DNA of 64,000 nucleotides from positions 1-64,000 of the forward strand of contig NZ_CANLZX010000010.1 in NCBI RefSeq assembly GCF_947495675.1, read 5' to 3'. A program made the translations under genes and the position numbers. The stretch comes from an uncultured Algibacter sp. (GTDB taxonomy: Bacteria; Bacteroidota; Bacteroidia; Flavobacteriales; Flavobacteriaceae). The notes under the pieces were generated by a model. That model did no database searches and was not told where the DNA came from. It saw only the letters and a list, made by a program, of their open reading frames with translations. Positions within the stretch are counted from its first letter, which is position 1. The number at the start of each line of letters is the position of its first letter. Below, piece after piece: positions 1 to 8,485 of this stretch.

Positions 1-130
1 GTCGGGACGTTCAATCAGACCAACCTCGGTCGCGGGCCACCGCTGGAAAACGTGGGGGCCGCCACCCCCCCAAAAGCCGGCATACCGAGGGTTTGCCACG
101 GGTCCGGGATTTGCCCAGTTGGGGGCAAGG
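1..130. other. GC-rich block at window edge
   Basis: About the first 130 bases are very rich in G and C, with runs such as CCACCCCCCC and GTGGGGGCC, while everything after about position 130 is typical AT-rich flavobacterial DNA. The change is abrupt. I recognise no gene, RNA or mobile-element end in it. A contig-end artefact, adapter or chimeric join is more likely than a real island, but that is inference. Confidence 0.6.
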
Positions 131-158
131 TAATTTTTATAAAATTAAAAAAAATAGC

Positions 159-824
159 TTAGCTACCTAAAATTAGTTTAGGTAAATTTTCATTAAACCA
201 TTTATATTTATTAATAATAGCAATATGAGTGCCATTTTTAATCACGATGCATTTTTTAATATTTTTAATAGGAAAAACAGAATCTTTATCACCATGAATA
301 TGAATGATATCTGAACGGAAATCTAATTGATTCCAACAAACCATTTCTTTAATAGCCCAACTTAAATATTTACTATCATTAACCGACAAATACTTTTTAT
401 AAAGCTCTAAACGCTTAGTAATGGTTGCACCAAAAGCATATTTTTCTAAAACATCTATTTTACTTGCTAGCTGGGTTGGAACTAATGTGTAAGCCTTTGT
501 TGTTTTAGCCAATAGCATCTTTTTTGGCAATTCATTCATCGATTTCACACTAGATACAATTATGAGTTTTCTAACATTAATTTGTTTACTAATTTCTTGT
601 ACTAGCACTCCACCAAATGATACACCTAACAATACAATATCTTTGTGTTTTATATTATTAGAAAGCCTATAAGCATAATCACTTAAACCTTCATTACTTA
701 AAGGAATAATCCATTCTAATAAATGAATTTTAAATTGACTTTCTGGTAATTTAATATATTCAAAAATTTTAGGACTCGCAGCCATTCCTGGCATTAAATA
801 TACATGTATTATCTCTTGATCCAT
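159..824 (-). CDS. alpha/beta hydrolase
   Basis: A 221-residue cytoplasmic protein without signal peptide or membrane segment. The nucleophile elbow GVSFGG (residues 67-72, Ser69) has the G-x-S-x-G form of the alpha/beta hydrolase fold. A late HGDKD segment and a near-terminal GTH supply a plausible acid and catalytic histidine. The substrate cannot be deduced. The ATG at 824 is followed by a conventional beta-strand and an oxyanion-type MPGMAAS loop (residues 11-17), so the start looks right. It is transcribed away from the GNAT-like gene at 939 and may share the 115-bp divergent promoter region with it. Confidence 0.8.
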   Translation of the reverse strand: MDQEIIHVYLMPGMAASPKIFEYIKLPESQFKIHLLEWIIPLSNEGLSDYAYRLSNNIKHKDIVLLGVSFGGVLVQEISKQINVRKLIIVSSVKSMNELPKKMLLAKTTKAYTLVPTQLASKIDVLEKYAFGATITKRLELYKKYLSVNDSKYLSWAIKEMVCWNQLDFRSDIIHIHGDKDSVFPIKNIKKCIVIKNGTHIAIINKYKWFNENLPKLILGS

Positions 825-869
825 AAGGCATTAACCTTAGTTTTACTTTATTCTAACAATTATTTTTCG

Positions 870-877
870 TATTTTTG
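870..877 (+). promoter_or_regulatory. Bacteroidetes -7 promoter element
   Basis: TATTTTTG matches the Bacteroidetes sigma-A -7 consensus TAnnTTTG. It lies about 60 bp upstream of the ATG at 939 and points toward that gene. No convincing -33 element is claimed. Confidence 0.5.
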
Positions 878-938
878 CACAAAGTTAGAGAAATAGTACT
901 CACTATTTTTAATTTCCTTAGAATTAAAACAAAATAAC

Positions 939-1235
939 ATGGTTGAAGCTGCAGAATTAATTGACAACGATTTTTTACGTCAATTTGAAATTAAGGTTGA
1001 AAATGACTTAGCAATTATTGAATACTCATTACAAGAAAGAAAGATTTTTTTAACCAAACTAATTATTCCAGAAAGTGTTACTGATGAAAATTTCAAGAAA
1101 GAATTTTTAGCACTTGTTTTTGAAGAAATTGGCTCTCGTAACTTAAGTGTTATGCCTACTTCTCCAGAAATAGCAAGATTTGTTAGAAGCAATAGAAAGT
1201 ATAAACGAATGCTTCCAGTTGGTGTAAGAATTTAG
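939..1235 (+). CDS. GNAT-like N-acetyltransferase family protein (YjdJ/NATD1 type)
   Basis: A 98-residue protein. Its layout fits the small COG2388-type acetyltransferase-like proteins: N-terminal strands (DLAIIEYSL), then a helix and loop ending in a conserved-looking VMPTSPEIARFVRSNRKYKRML segment (given in part), which resembles the proline-bearing end of that domain. These proteins are much shorter than classical GNATs and their substrates are mostly unknown. The ATG at 939 is preceded by an A-rich leader and a -7 promoter element. It ends at a strong shared terminator facing the next gene, so it is a monocistron. Confidence 0.55.
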   Translation: MVEAAELIDNDFLRQFEIKVENDLAIIEYSLQERKIFLTKLIIPESVTDENFKKEFLALVFEEIGSRNLSVMPTSPEIARFVRSNRKYKRMLPVGVRI

Positions 1236-1253
1236 TTTTTATATAACTAAAAT

Positions 1254-1287
1254 AAAAAAGCCTAAACTATATAGTTTAGGCTTTTTT
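1254..1287. terminator. bidirectional intrinsic terminator
   Basis: A perfect hairpin with arms GCCTAAACTAT and ATAGTTTAGGC, flanked by A6 on one side and T6 on the other. It can terminate the gene ending at 1235 (+) and the convergent gene ending at 1307 (-). Confidence 0.9.
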
Positions 1288-1306
1288 ATTTTTAAATATT
1301 ACTTTA

Positions 1307-1825
1307 TTACAATTTATCATAAACTAAAGTCAAATCTTTAGTTTCGATAATTTGAGTTAAATCTTCATTATATATTTTAATTCTATCTTCAAAAATTAAA
1401 ATTATTTGGCCATTTTTAATCTGGGCCTCACTTTCTCCAATCATTATAATTGAATCATTTAGTGTATATGATGTTGCCAAACTTATAATACCCTCTGTAT
1501 CGCATGCTACATTAAAACGGTATTCACTTGCCTCTTCATTTAATAAAGTTATATCTAAATCGGGATTGAATGTTGTATTTAAAGAAACAATACCTTTATC
1601 ATCAAAAAACAAGGTTTCATTTCGAGGGCAATCAATTTCATTTAAAAGATTGGTATTAACTACTCCATCGTTATTAATATCAAATCCTTGATCTACGTTC
1701 CAAGCTGTTAATTTCCACACACCTATTATCGCGGTACTGTTTTTGTCTTGTGCATCATCAGAAGAGCAACTAGTAAAAAAAACTAGTATGCATGCAAAGC
1801 AAAGGTTTAAAAGTAATTTATTCAT
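1307..1825 (-). CDS. lipocalin-like lipoprotein
   Basis: A 172-residue predicted outer-membrane or periplasmic lipoprotein. The signal peptide ends in a lipobox (FFTSC, Cys20). After an Asp-rich linker the sequence IIGVWKLTAWNVD has the GxW start of the lipocalin-like domain common in Bacteroidetes, followed by alternating strands that fit a small beta-barrel. The segment DINNDGVVNTNLL resembles a calcium-binding-type Asp-rich loop. No ligand can be inferred. It appears to be monocistronic: the shared terminator lies downstream and about 100 bp separates it from mtaB upstream. Confidence 0.7.
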   Translation of the reverse strand: MNKLLLNLCFACILVFFTSCSSDDAQDKNSTAIIGVWKLTAWNVDQGFDINNDGVVNTNLLNEIDCPRNETLFFDDKGIVSLNTTFNPDLDITLLNEEASEYRFNVACDTEGIISLATSYTLNDSIIMIGESEAQIKNGQIILIFEDRIKIYNEDLTQIIETKDLTLVYDKL

Positions 1826-1933
1826 ATTGGGGCATGATTAATTACTAGTAAAAATAAATATGTAAATCTATTACACACAATAAACAAGTTAAATGACTAT
1901 AATTATGGTTTATTAGCTATATATCAGAAGAAA

Positions 1934-3259
1934 CTATATTGATAAAACATTTAAAAACTCAATTCTTACTAAGCCATCATCATCAATTTTAGTTAATTCC
2001 ACTTCATGTATGGTATTTACCAATTCTGGATTCCAAGGTGTTTTTACTTTTACATAATTTTCAGTAAAACCATGTATGTAGCCTTCTTTATTTTCACTTT
2101 CAAAAAGTACGAAACGTTTAGATGTAATTTGACTTTCGTAAAATGCACGACGCTTTTTTACAGATAACCCTCTTAACATTTTACTTCGCTTACTTCTTAC
2201 ATTTTTTGATACAACACCATCCATTTTGGCAGCTTCTGTATTATCACGCTCAGAGTAGGTAAATACATGTAAATACGAAATATCTAACTCTGTTAAAAAG
2301 TTATAAGTTTCTAAAAAACAATCATCTGTTTCTCCAGGAAAACCTACAATAACATCTACACCAATACATGCATGAGGCATTACTTCTTTTATCTTTGCTA
2401 CTCTATCTACATACAATTCGCGCATGTAACGACGTTTCATTTTTTTAAGAATCTCGTTACTTCCAGATTGCAAAGGGATATGAAAATGTGGTACAAATGC
2501 TCTAGATTTAGATACTAAATCTATTGTATCATTTTTAAGCAAATTAGGTTCAATTGATGAGATTCGCAAACGCTCAATACCTTTAACCTTATCTAGTTCT
2601 GAAACCAAATCTAAAAACGTGTGTTCATGCTTTTTATTACCAAACTCCCCTTTGCCATAGTCGCCAATATTAACGCCAGTTAAAACTATTTCTTTAATAT
2701 TTTGTTCTGAAATAGCTTTAGCATTTTTCAAAACATTTTCCATGGTATCACTTCTGGAAATACCTCGTGCTAAAGGAATTGTGCAATAGGTACATTTATA
2801 ATCACAACCGTCTTGAACTTTTAAAAAAGCACGGGTTCTATCACCAATGGAATAGCTACCTACATAAAAATCGGCATCTTCAATTTCACATGAATGTACT
2901 TCGCCAAAATCATTTTTTGTTAGGTCATTTAAATAATCTGTTATCTTAAACTTCTCAGTTGCTCCTAAGACTAAATCTACACCATTAACATCTGCTAATT
3001 CTTGAGGTTTTAATTGTGCATAACAACCAACGGCAGCAACAAAAGCTTCAGGATTTGTTTTTTGTGTTTGTTTTACAATGGTTTTAAAACGCTTATCTGC
3101 ATTTTCGGTAACCGAGCAGGTATTAATTACGTATATATCTGCCTTTTCAGAAAAATCAACTCTATCAAAACCTTCATCATTAAAATTTCTGGCTATAGTC
3201 GATGTTTCTGAAAAATTCAGTTTACAACCTAAAGTATAAAATGCGACTTTTTTATTCAT
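1934..3259 (-). CDS. mtaB: tRNA threonylcarbamoyladenosine methylthiotransferase MtaB
   Basis: A 441-residue radical-SAM methylthiotransferase predicted to convert t6A37 to ms2t6A37 in tRNAs reading ANN codons. The N-terminal UPF0004 domain carries its cluster cysteines (Cys12, Cys48, Cys79) in the usual GCKLN, NTCSVT and VGCYAQ contexts. The radical-SAM motif CDYKCTYC (Cys152, Cys156, Cys159) follows, and a C-terminal TRAM-like region ends the protein. Length and motif order fit MtaB rather than MiaB or RimO. The ATG at 3259 begins directly with the conserved KVAFYTLGCKLN strand. A minus-strand TAAATTTG promoter element lies at 3323-3330. Confidence 0.93.
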   Translation of the reverse strand: MNKKVAFYTLGCKLNFSETSTIARNFNDEGFDRVDFSEKADIYVINTCSVTENADKRFKTIVKQTQKTNPEAFVAAVGCYAQLKPQELADVNGVDLVLGATEKFKITDYLNDLTKNDFGEVHSCEIEDADFYVGSYSIGDRTRAFLKVQDGCDYKCTYCTIPLARGISRSDTMENVLKNAKAISEQNIKEIVLTGVNIGDYGKGEFGNKKHEHTFLDLVSELDKVKGIERLRISSIEPNLLKNDTIDLVSKSRAFVPHFHIPLQSGSNEILKKMKRRYMRELYVDRVAKIKEVMPHACIGVDVIVGFPGETDDCFLETYNFLTELDISYLHVFTYSERDNTEAAKMDGVVSKNVRSKRSKMLRGLSVKKRRAFYESQITSKRFVLFESENKEGYIHGFTENYVKVKTPWNPELVNTIHEVELTKIDDDGLVRIEFLNVLSI

Positions 3260-3322
3260 TGTATTTTCATTTCCGTGAAGACAGAAATCTCGTTATATTT
3301 ACCTTCTTTGATTAAAAGATTG

Positions 3323-3330
3323 CAAATTTA
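3323..3330 (-). promoter_or_regulatory. -7 promoter element of mtaB
   Basis: Read on the minus strand this is TAAATTTG, a full match to TAnnTTTG, about 64 bp upstream of the mtaB start. It lies in the short divergent gap with the gene at 3346. Confidence 0.5.
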
Positions 3331-3345
3331 CAACTAATAAGTTAC

Positions 3346-4965
3346 ATGATAAAACCAATTTTAAGACAAATAACCACCTACCTGTCAATTAGTTGTATGT
3401 TTTTTTTGTTTTTTTCTTGTAAAAAACAATCAATTACAAACAAAGACCATCTTGTTTTTCGTTATAACGAATATGCCAATATAAATACTTTAGACCCAGC
3501 TTTTTCAAGAACTTTACAAGACACATGGGTTTGTAATCAGCTTTTTAATGGCTTAGTACAGTTAGATAGCGATTTAAACATTTTACCGTCTATTGCTAAA
3601 AATTGGACTATTTCTGAAGATGGAATAAAATATACTTTTAATTTACGAAACGATGTTTACTTCCATAAACATAAATTATTTGGTAAAGACTCTACTAGAA
3701 CAGTTGTAGCCAATGATTTCACTTATAGTTTAAATCGATTAAAGGATGAAAAGATTGCTGCTCCAGGTAGTTGGGTTTTAAACAAAGTTGACACTTTTAA
3801 AGCAATTAATGACACCATTTTCCAGATTACTTTAAAACAGCCATTCCCTGCATTTATAGGCTTATTAAGCATGAAATATTGCTCTGTAGTTCCTAAAGAA
3901 ATTACTGAACATTATGGTACAGAATTTAGAGCTAACCCAATTGGTACAGGACCATTTAAATTTAAACGCTGGGAAGAAAATATTAAACTTGTTTTTAGAA
4001 AAAACAACCAATATTTTGAGAAAGATGAAACTGGAAAATCACTACCTTATTTAGAAGCCGTAGCTATTACATTTTTACCCGATAAACAAAGTGAATTTTT
4101 ACAATTTGCCCAAGGAAATATAGATTTTTTAAATAGCTTAGATGCCTCATATAAAGATGAGTTATTAACTGCTGATGGCAAATTAAGAGCTAAGTATGCT
4201 AATAGTGTTGACATGATTAGGGGCCCATATTTAAATTCTGAATATCTAGGTTTTTATTTAGATTCTAAAACACCAGAAATACAATCTCCATTAATTAGAA
4301 AAGCAATTAATTATGGTTTCAACAGAAAGAAAATGATGATTTATTTAAGAAATGGTATTGGCAACCCTGCTAACGGCGGTTTTATTCCAAAAGGACTACC
4401 AGGGCACAATCCATCAATTGGATTTAGTTATAAACCAGAAAAAGCTAAACAGCTGGTTGAACAATTTAAAAAAGAAAGTGGTATTAACAATCCTGAAATC
4501 ACTTTAGTAACATCAAGTAATTATTTAAGTTTTTGTGAATTTATACAACGTGAATTGGAAAAAACGGGGTTAATTATTAATGTTGATGTTATGCCTGAAG
4601 CCACATTAAGATCTGCAAGATCTAACGGAAAAGTTGATATGTTTAGAAGCTCTTGGATAGCTGACTATTTAGATGCAGAAAACTACTTATCTATTTTTTA
4701 CAGCAAAAATTTTGCTCCAGATGGTTCTAATTATTTTCATTTTAAAAACAATACTGTTGATAGTTTATATAACAAATCATTTACTATAACCGATATTGAA
4801 AAACGTAAACACCTTTATAAAGCCATAGATTCTTTGGCTATGGAGAACGCCATTATGGTGCCTTTATACTACGATGAAGTGGTTCGATTTACTCAAAAAA
4901 ATGTAAAAGGTTTAGGAACCAACCCTATTAATTTATTAGATTTAAGATATGTAAGAAAGGATTAA
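3346..4965 (+). CDS. peptide/oligopeptide ABC transporter substrate-binding lipoprotein
   Basis: A 539-residue solute-binding protein of family 5 (OppA/DppA type). The signal peptide ends in a lipobox (FFSC, Cys25). The mature part begins FRYNEYANINTLDPAFSRT, the usual family-5 start, and continues with ANPIGTGPFKFKRWE and KAINYGFNRKKMM, which match the family's conserved blocks. It would bind peptides or a similar solute at the cell surface or in the periplasm. No permease or ATPase gene is adjacent, so its partner lies elsewhere. Its last bases overlap the convergent gene 4962-5297 by 4 bp. Confidence 0.85.
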   Translation: MIKPILRQITTYLSISCMFFLFFSCKKQSITNKDHLVFRYNEYANINTLDPAFSRTLQDTWVCNQLFNGLVQLDSDLNILPSIAKNWTISEDGIKYTFNLRNDVYFHKHKLFGKDSTRTVVANDFTYSLNRLKDEKIAAPGSWVLNKVDTFKAINDTIFQITLKQPFPAFIGLLSMKYCSVVPKEITEHYGTEFRANPIGTGPFKFKRWEENIKLVFRKNNQYFEKDETGKSLPYLEAVAITFLPDKQSEFLQFAQGNIDFLNSLDASYKDELLTADGKLRAKYANSVDMIRGPYLNSEYLGFYLDSKTPEIQSPLIRKAINYGFNRKKMMIYLRNGIGNPANGGFIPKGLPGHNPSIGFSYKPEKAKQLVEQFKKESGINNPEITLVTSSNYLSFCEFIQRELEKTGLIINVDVMPEATLRSARSNGKVDMFRSSWIADYLDAENYLSIFYSKNFAPDGSNYFHFKNNTVDSLYNKSFTITDIEKRKHLYKAIDSLAMENAIMVPLYYDEVVRFTQKNVKGLGTNPINLLDLRYVRKD

Positions 4966-5297
4966 AACTCTTCTGTATTTCTACCTATATCCTCAATTTC
5001 GTCTTTTATTACTAGAATTGATTTTTTCCATTTACTTTCAAGAAACATATAAAATCCCCAAACTATTAGTAAACCAACTGGTAAGCCTAATAAATTAACG
5101 CCCCAATTATTATCCCAATCTATTCCCCAATCGAATATATAAATATCAAGTAAAGCTATAACAATCCCAAACACAAATCCAGCAGCGTAATATATCACAA
5201 CACTTAATATAGAATACAACCATTTATTTTGTTGGTATTCTACAGAGAGATCGTAAAACCGTTTTCCAATAAAATAAATTAATAAAATCCCTAACAT
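4962..5297 (-). CDS. small membrane protein of unknown function
   Basis: A 111-residue protein with an N-terminal hydrophobic stretch (residues 1-10), a long hydrophobic segment (about 28-55) and another (about 68-85), then a charged tail. I do not recognise the family. It ends inside the stop region of the convergent gene and lies 10 bp downstream of the YhhN-like gene in the same direction, so the two are probably cotranscribed. Confidence 0.6.
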   Translation of the reverse strand: MLGILLIYFIGKRFYDLSVEYQQNKWLYSILSVVIYYAAGFVFGIVIALLDIYIFDWGIDWDNNWGVNLLGLPVGLLIVWGFYMFLESKWKKSILVIKDEIEDIGRNTEEF

Positions 5298-5307
5298 ATA
5301 TCTTAAA

Positions 5308-6078
5308 TTAATTAATAATCACTTTTTTACGTTTGTTACATGCCGTTTCTTTTAAAACCCCTAATACTATAAAAAGTTGCGATACCCCATAAAACAACAT
5401 AACAGTAGATTCTTGGTAAGGTATAGCAGCATTACTATAAAAAGAAGACAAGGCCGCTATACTATCAGCAAAAAGAGATAAGAATACCCCTATTAAAACC
5501 AAGTAAAAACTCCTATTATTTACTAAGCCTCTTCTTAAAAAGGCAAATATAACAAACATGGTTACTGTAAATAAATACACTAACGTAGGAAAGAAATAAT
5601 TGTTTAAGTTATCATTAATTAAGTAGAGCATTATGAACATTAATGTAAAGCAAAAAAATACAACTGGTAATAATTTACCTAATTTAAATTCTTTTTGATT
5701 TGAAAACTTAAAGACGTAAAATACTTTTCCTAGAGAAAAAAATATAATTCCCAAAATATAATATAACTCTACCTCATACAGAATAAAGAAAATATCCCCT
5801 ATTAAAAAAAAAGACAAAGCAGTAATCATAAAATATTTTTTGATTTCAAATGCTTCTTTTTGATTGATAATATAAAATGAAATCAATAAAACGGGTAAGG
5901 ATATTTTGGAAATAAACCTATAAAAACTTACATCTAAAGTATTCTTAACAATAATGTCTATGACAAGAATTATTAAAAAAACTAATGAAAAAACGCCTCT
6001 GCTTTTAAAAATATCTGCACGCATTATTGTTGTTAAATGTTTAAAATACCCATGTAGATTTTTTTTAAAAAAAATCAC
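5308..6078 (-). CDS. YhhN-like (lysoplasmalogenase family) membrane protein
   Basis: A 256-residue protein with about eight hydrophobic segments. The pattern SFFLIGDIFFI (around residue 90) and VFLSLFADSIAAL (around residue 202), each with an Asp inside a helix, fits the YhhN/TMEM86 family. Some members hydrolyse the vinyl-ether bond of lysoplasmalogens, but bacterial members are mostly uncharacterised. The ATG at 6078 gives an 18-residue leader. An internal Met at residue 19 (MRADIF, start at 6024) is an equally reasonable start. It lies 10 bp upstream of the small membrane gene and 26 bp downstream of the GlmU-like gene. Confidence 0.6.
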   Translation of the reverse strand: MIFFKKNLHGYFKHLTTIMRADIFKSRGVFSLVFLIILVIDIIVKNTLDVSFYRFISKISLPVLLISFYIINQKEAFEIKKYFMITALSFFLIGDIFFILYEVELYYILGIIFFSLGKVFYVFKFSNQKEFKLGKLLPVVFFCFTLMFIMLYLINDNLNNYFFPTLVYLFTVTMFVIFAFLRRGLVNNRSFYLVLIGVFLSLFADSIAALSSFYSNAAIPYQESTVMLFYGVSQLFIVLGVLKETACNKRKKVIIN

Positions 6079-6104
6079 CTACAATATATTTTAATGCCTA
6101 AGCA

Positions 6105-7280
6105 CTAATCTCGTCTATATTGTTTAGTTTCTTCAAAAACATGCTCTAAAATGGCTTTATCTTGGTCTGAAAACTCGACTTTACGTCTTGCCATAACCAC
6201 TTTAGCAACCTCGAAAGCTTTTTTTGTAAGATATGTAGTAAAGCCACTATTACCACCCCAACTAAAACTTGGAATAAAATTACGAGGAAAACCACTACCA
6301 TAAATGTTAGCGCTTACGCCAACAACAGTACCTGTATTAAACATAGTATTTATACCACATTTACTATGGTCACCCATCATGAGACCACAAAACTGCAAGC
6401 CTGTTTTTGCAAAACCTCCCGTTTGATAATCCCACAAGCGTACTTCTGCATAATTATTTTTTAAATTTGAATTATTAGTGTCTGCACCTAAATTACACCA
6501 TTCTCCTAATACAGAATTACCTAAAAAGCCATCATGCCCTTTGTTAGAATAACCAAAAATAACCGAGTTATTAACCTCTCCACCAACTTTGCTATGAGGA
6601 CCTACTGTTGTTGGTCCATAGATTTTGGCTCCTAATTTTATACCAGCACCTTCACAAAGCGCTAATGGTCCTCGAATAATAGCGCCTTCCATAATTTCGG
6701 CATTCTTTCCTATGTAAATTGGACCACTACTTGCATTAAGCGTCGTGAATTCTAATTTAGCTCCTTCTTCAAGAAAAATATTTTCTGGAGCTATTATATT
6801 ATTACTTGCTGGAATAGCTTGAGATACTTTCTCTTTTGTTATTACTAAAAAATCTTCTTGAATCGCTTCTCCGTTTTTAGAAAAAATATCCCAAGTGTTT
6901 TCTATTTTTATTATATCATCTGCAAACTCAATGGCTTCGTAATCATCAAAATTAATATCATCTTGTGCCTCTAAAGTATAGAATGCTATAACATCATCAC
7001 CTTTAAAAATAGCTTGATTTTCTTTTAGATTACTTATCATTTCAACCAACTCTAAATTTGGGAGGTAGGATGCGTTTATCATGACGTTTTCATCCATTTC
7101 CACCATTGGATATTTATCAGATAAATAATCCTCGGTAACTGTAGTTGTTGTGGTTTTTAAATAGGTTTCCCACTTTTCTCTTATGGTTAATATACCAACT
7201 CGAATATCGGCAACTGGTCTTGTAAAAGTAAAGGGTAACAAATTGTTACGAGAAGGTCCATCAAAAAGAATGTAATTCAT
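6105..7280 (-). CDS. GlmU-like putative sugar nucleotidyltransferase
   Basis: A 391-residue protein of the Bacteroidetes GlmU-like family. The N-terminal half begins YILFDGPSRNNLLPFTFTRPVADIR, shown in part, in place of a classical nucleotidyltransferase loop. From about residue 165 the sequence has hexapeptide repeats of a left-handed beta-helix (APENIFLEEGAKLEF, AEIMEGAIIRGPLALCEGA, IKLGAKIYG). Relatives are annotated as UDP-GlcNAc diphosphorylase/glucosamine-1-P acetyltransferase, so a role in cell-wall or lipopolysaccharide precursor supply is likely but inferred. The ATG at 7280 is directly followed by the conserved N-terminus. Confidence 0.75.
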   Translation of the reverse strand: MNYILFDGPSRNNLLPFTFTRPVADIRVGILTIREKWETYLKTTTTTVTEDYLSDKYPMVEMDENVMINASYLPNLELVEMISNLKENQAIFKGDDVIAFYTLEAQDDINFDDYEAIEFADDIIKIENTWDIFSKNGEAIQEDFLVITKEKVSQAIPASNNIIAPENIFLEEGAKLEFTTLNASSGPIYIGKNAEIMEGAIIRGPLALCEGAGIKLGAKIYGPTTVGPHSKVGGEVNNSVIFGYSNKGHDGFLGNSVLGEWCNLGADTNNSNLKNNYAEVRLWDYQTGGFAKTGLQFCGLMMGDHSKCGINTMFNTGTVVGVSANIYGSGFPRNFIPSFSWGGNSGFTTYLTKKAFEVAKVVMARRKVEFSDQDKAILEHVFEETKQYRRD

Positions 7281-7371
7281 AAGAAAGCTTGAATTTAGCA
7301 GCTTTAAGTTTAAAGTACTATTACTTTAATCTTGAAACTCAATATTTAATAAAATTGATTCTTGTAAAAAT

Positions 7372-7403
7372 AAAAAAGCCTTTCTATAGTAGAAAGGCTT
7401 TTT
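7372..7403 (-). terminator. terminator of L31 gene
   Basis: Hairpin with arms AAGCCTTTCT and AGAAAGGCTT and a 5-base loop. On the minus strand it is followed by a T-rich tract just past the stop codon at 7425. Confidence 0.85.
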
Positions 7404-7424
7404 ATAAATATATTTTGGCTAAAA

Positions 7425-7676
7425 TTATTTTTTAAATTTAGCGTATTTGTTTTTGAACTTGTCAATACGTCCGGCAGTATCTACTAATTTAGATTTACCT
7501 GTGTAAAATGGATGAGATGTTCTAGAAATCTCCATTTTTATTAATGGATATTCAACACCATCAACTTCAAGAGTTTCGTTAGTATCTGCTGCAGACTTAG
7601 TTAAAAATACATCGTCGTTAGACATATCTTTAAATGCTACAATTCTATAATTTTCTGGATGTATACCTTTTCTCAT
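7425..7676 (-). CDS. rpmE2: 50S ribosomal protein L31 type B
   Basis: An 83-residue ribosomal protein. The start [19 protein letters not shown] (given in part) and the block [24 protein letters not shown] are characteristic of type B L31. It lacks the four zinc-binding cysteines of type A L31, so it is the zinc-independent C-minus form. In many bacteria that form is induced under zinc limitation, but in Bacteroidetes it is often the only L31. It is monocistronic, with its own terminator and about 240 bp of upstream non-coding sequence. Confidence 0.95.
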   Translation of the reverse strand: MRKGIHPENYRIVAFKDMSNDDVFLTKSAADTNETLEVDGVEYPLIKMEISRTSHPFYTGKSKLVDTAGRIDKFKNKYAKFKK

Positions 7677-7867
7677 CGCTAAATGCTTTTTATTACTTTC
7701 AATTTTGGAAGTGCAAATTTAAGTATTTTTTATAAATGCACAATACTTTTTATAATTTTTTATTTACAAACTTCTATTTTAATTAATTAACCAATAACCT
7801 TACCTTATTATTTATTGTAAAATCTTAATTTAAAAACTTTTAATTAACTACAAATGTAACGTTTTGT

Positions 7868-7875
7868 TATCTTTG
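7868..7875 (+). promoter_or_regulatory. -7 promoter element
   Basis: TATCTTTG matches TAnnTTTG exactly and lies about 40 bp upstream of the DUF4199 gene start at 7914. A TTG-containing -33 element was not assigned. Confidence 0.55.
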
Positions 7876-7913
7876 AATACTAACTAGACAACTAACAACT
7901 TAATTAAAATATC

Positions 7914-8447
7914 ATGGAAAAATCTTTAAAATCTATTGCCACTAACTATGGCCTTTATTTAGGTATTACTTTAGCTTTAATAACTGTTTTTGCCTATGCT
8001 GTAAATCTAGATTTATATACAAAAATATGGTTTGGACTATGCTTATTGGCACTAATAATCATTTTTGGTATTATATCAGTTGTCAATTCAAAAAAAGCGA
8101 ATAATGGTTTTTTAAGTTTTAAAAACGCATTTACGTCCTATTTTATAACAGTTTTAATTGGCATAGTAATTAGTACTTTAATTAGCATTATAATTTTTAA
8201 TTTTATAGATCCTGAAGCTGCTGCAGAACTTCAAGAAAAAGTAATTAACTCTCAAATAGAAAGATTAGAAGCTTATAATGTGCCATCTGAAGTTATTGAT
8301 GAAACTATGGAAAAAATGGAAGCTCAAGGAAATATGTTTGCCATAGGAAATGTAATTCAGTCTTTAATTTTTCAATTAATAGGATTTAGTGTAGTTGGGT
8401 TAATTGTAGCTGCAGTAATGAAAAAAAATAACCCAGAAGAAGCATAA
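7914..8447 (+). CDS. DUF4199 domain-containing membrane protein
   Basis: A 177-residue protein with four hydrophobic segments (about residues 13-30, 38-57, 78-100 and 143-168). An acidic, helical extramembrane stretch (about 102-140) separates the third from the fourth. This layout, and its position just before a GT2 gene of the dolichyl-phosphate-mannose-synthase type, match DUF4199 proteins of flavobacteria. The function is unknown; a role next to the membrane-bound glycosyltransferase is inferred from the recurring neighbourhood. Confidence 0.75.
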   Translation: MEKSLKSIATNYGLYLGITLALITVFAYAVNLDLYTKIWFGLCLLALIIIFGIISVVNSKKANNGFLSFKNAFTSYFITVLIGIVISTLISIIIFNFIDPEAAAELQEKVINSQIERLEAYNVPSEVIDETMEKMEAQGNMFAIGNVIQSLIFQLIGFSVVGLIVAAVMKKNNPEEA

Positions 8448-8453
8448 TTTCAG

Positions 8454-8461
8454 TATTTTTG
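8454..8461 (+). promoter_or_regulatory. -7 promoter element
   Basis: TATTTTTG, immediately after the DUF4199 stop codon and 25 bp before the GT2 start, suggests that the glycosyltransferase can also be expressed on its own. Confidence 0.45.
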
Positions 8462-8485
8462 AATATTATCATGAAATTATTATAA

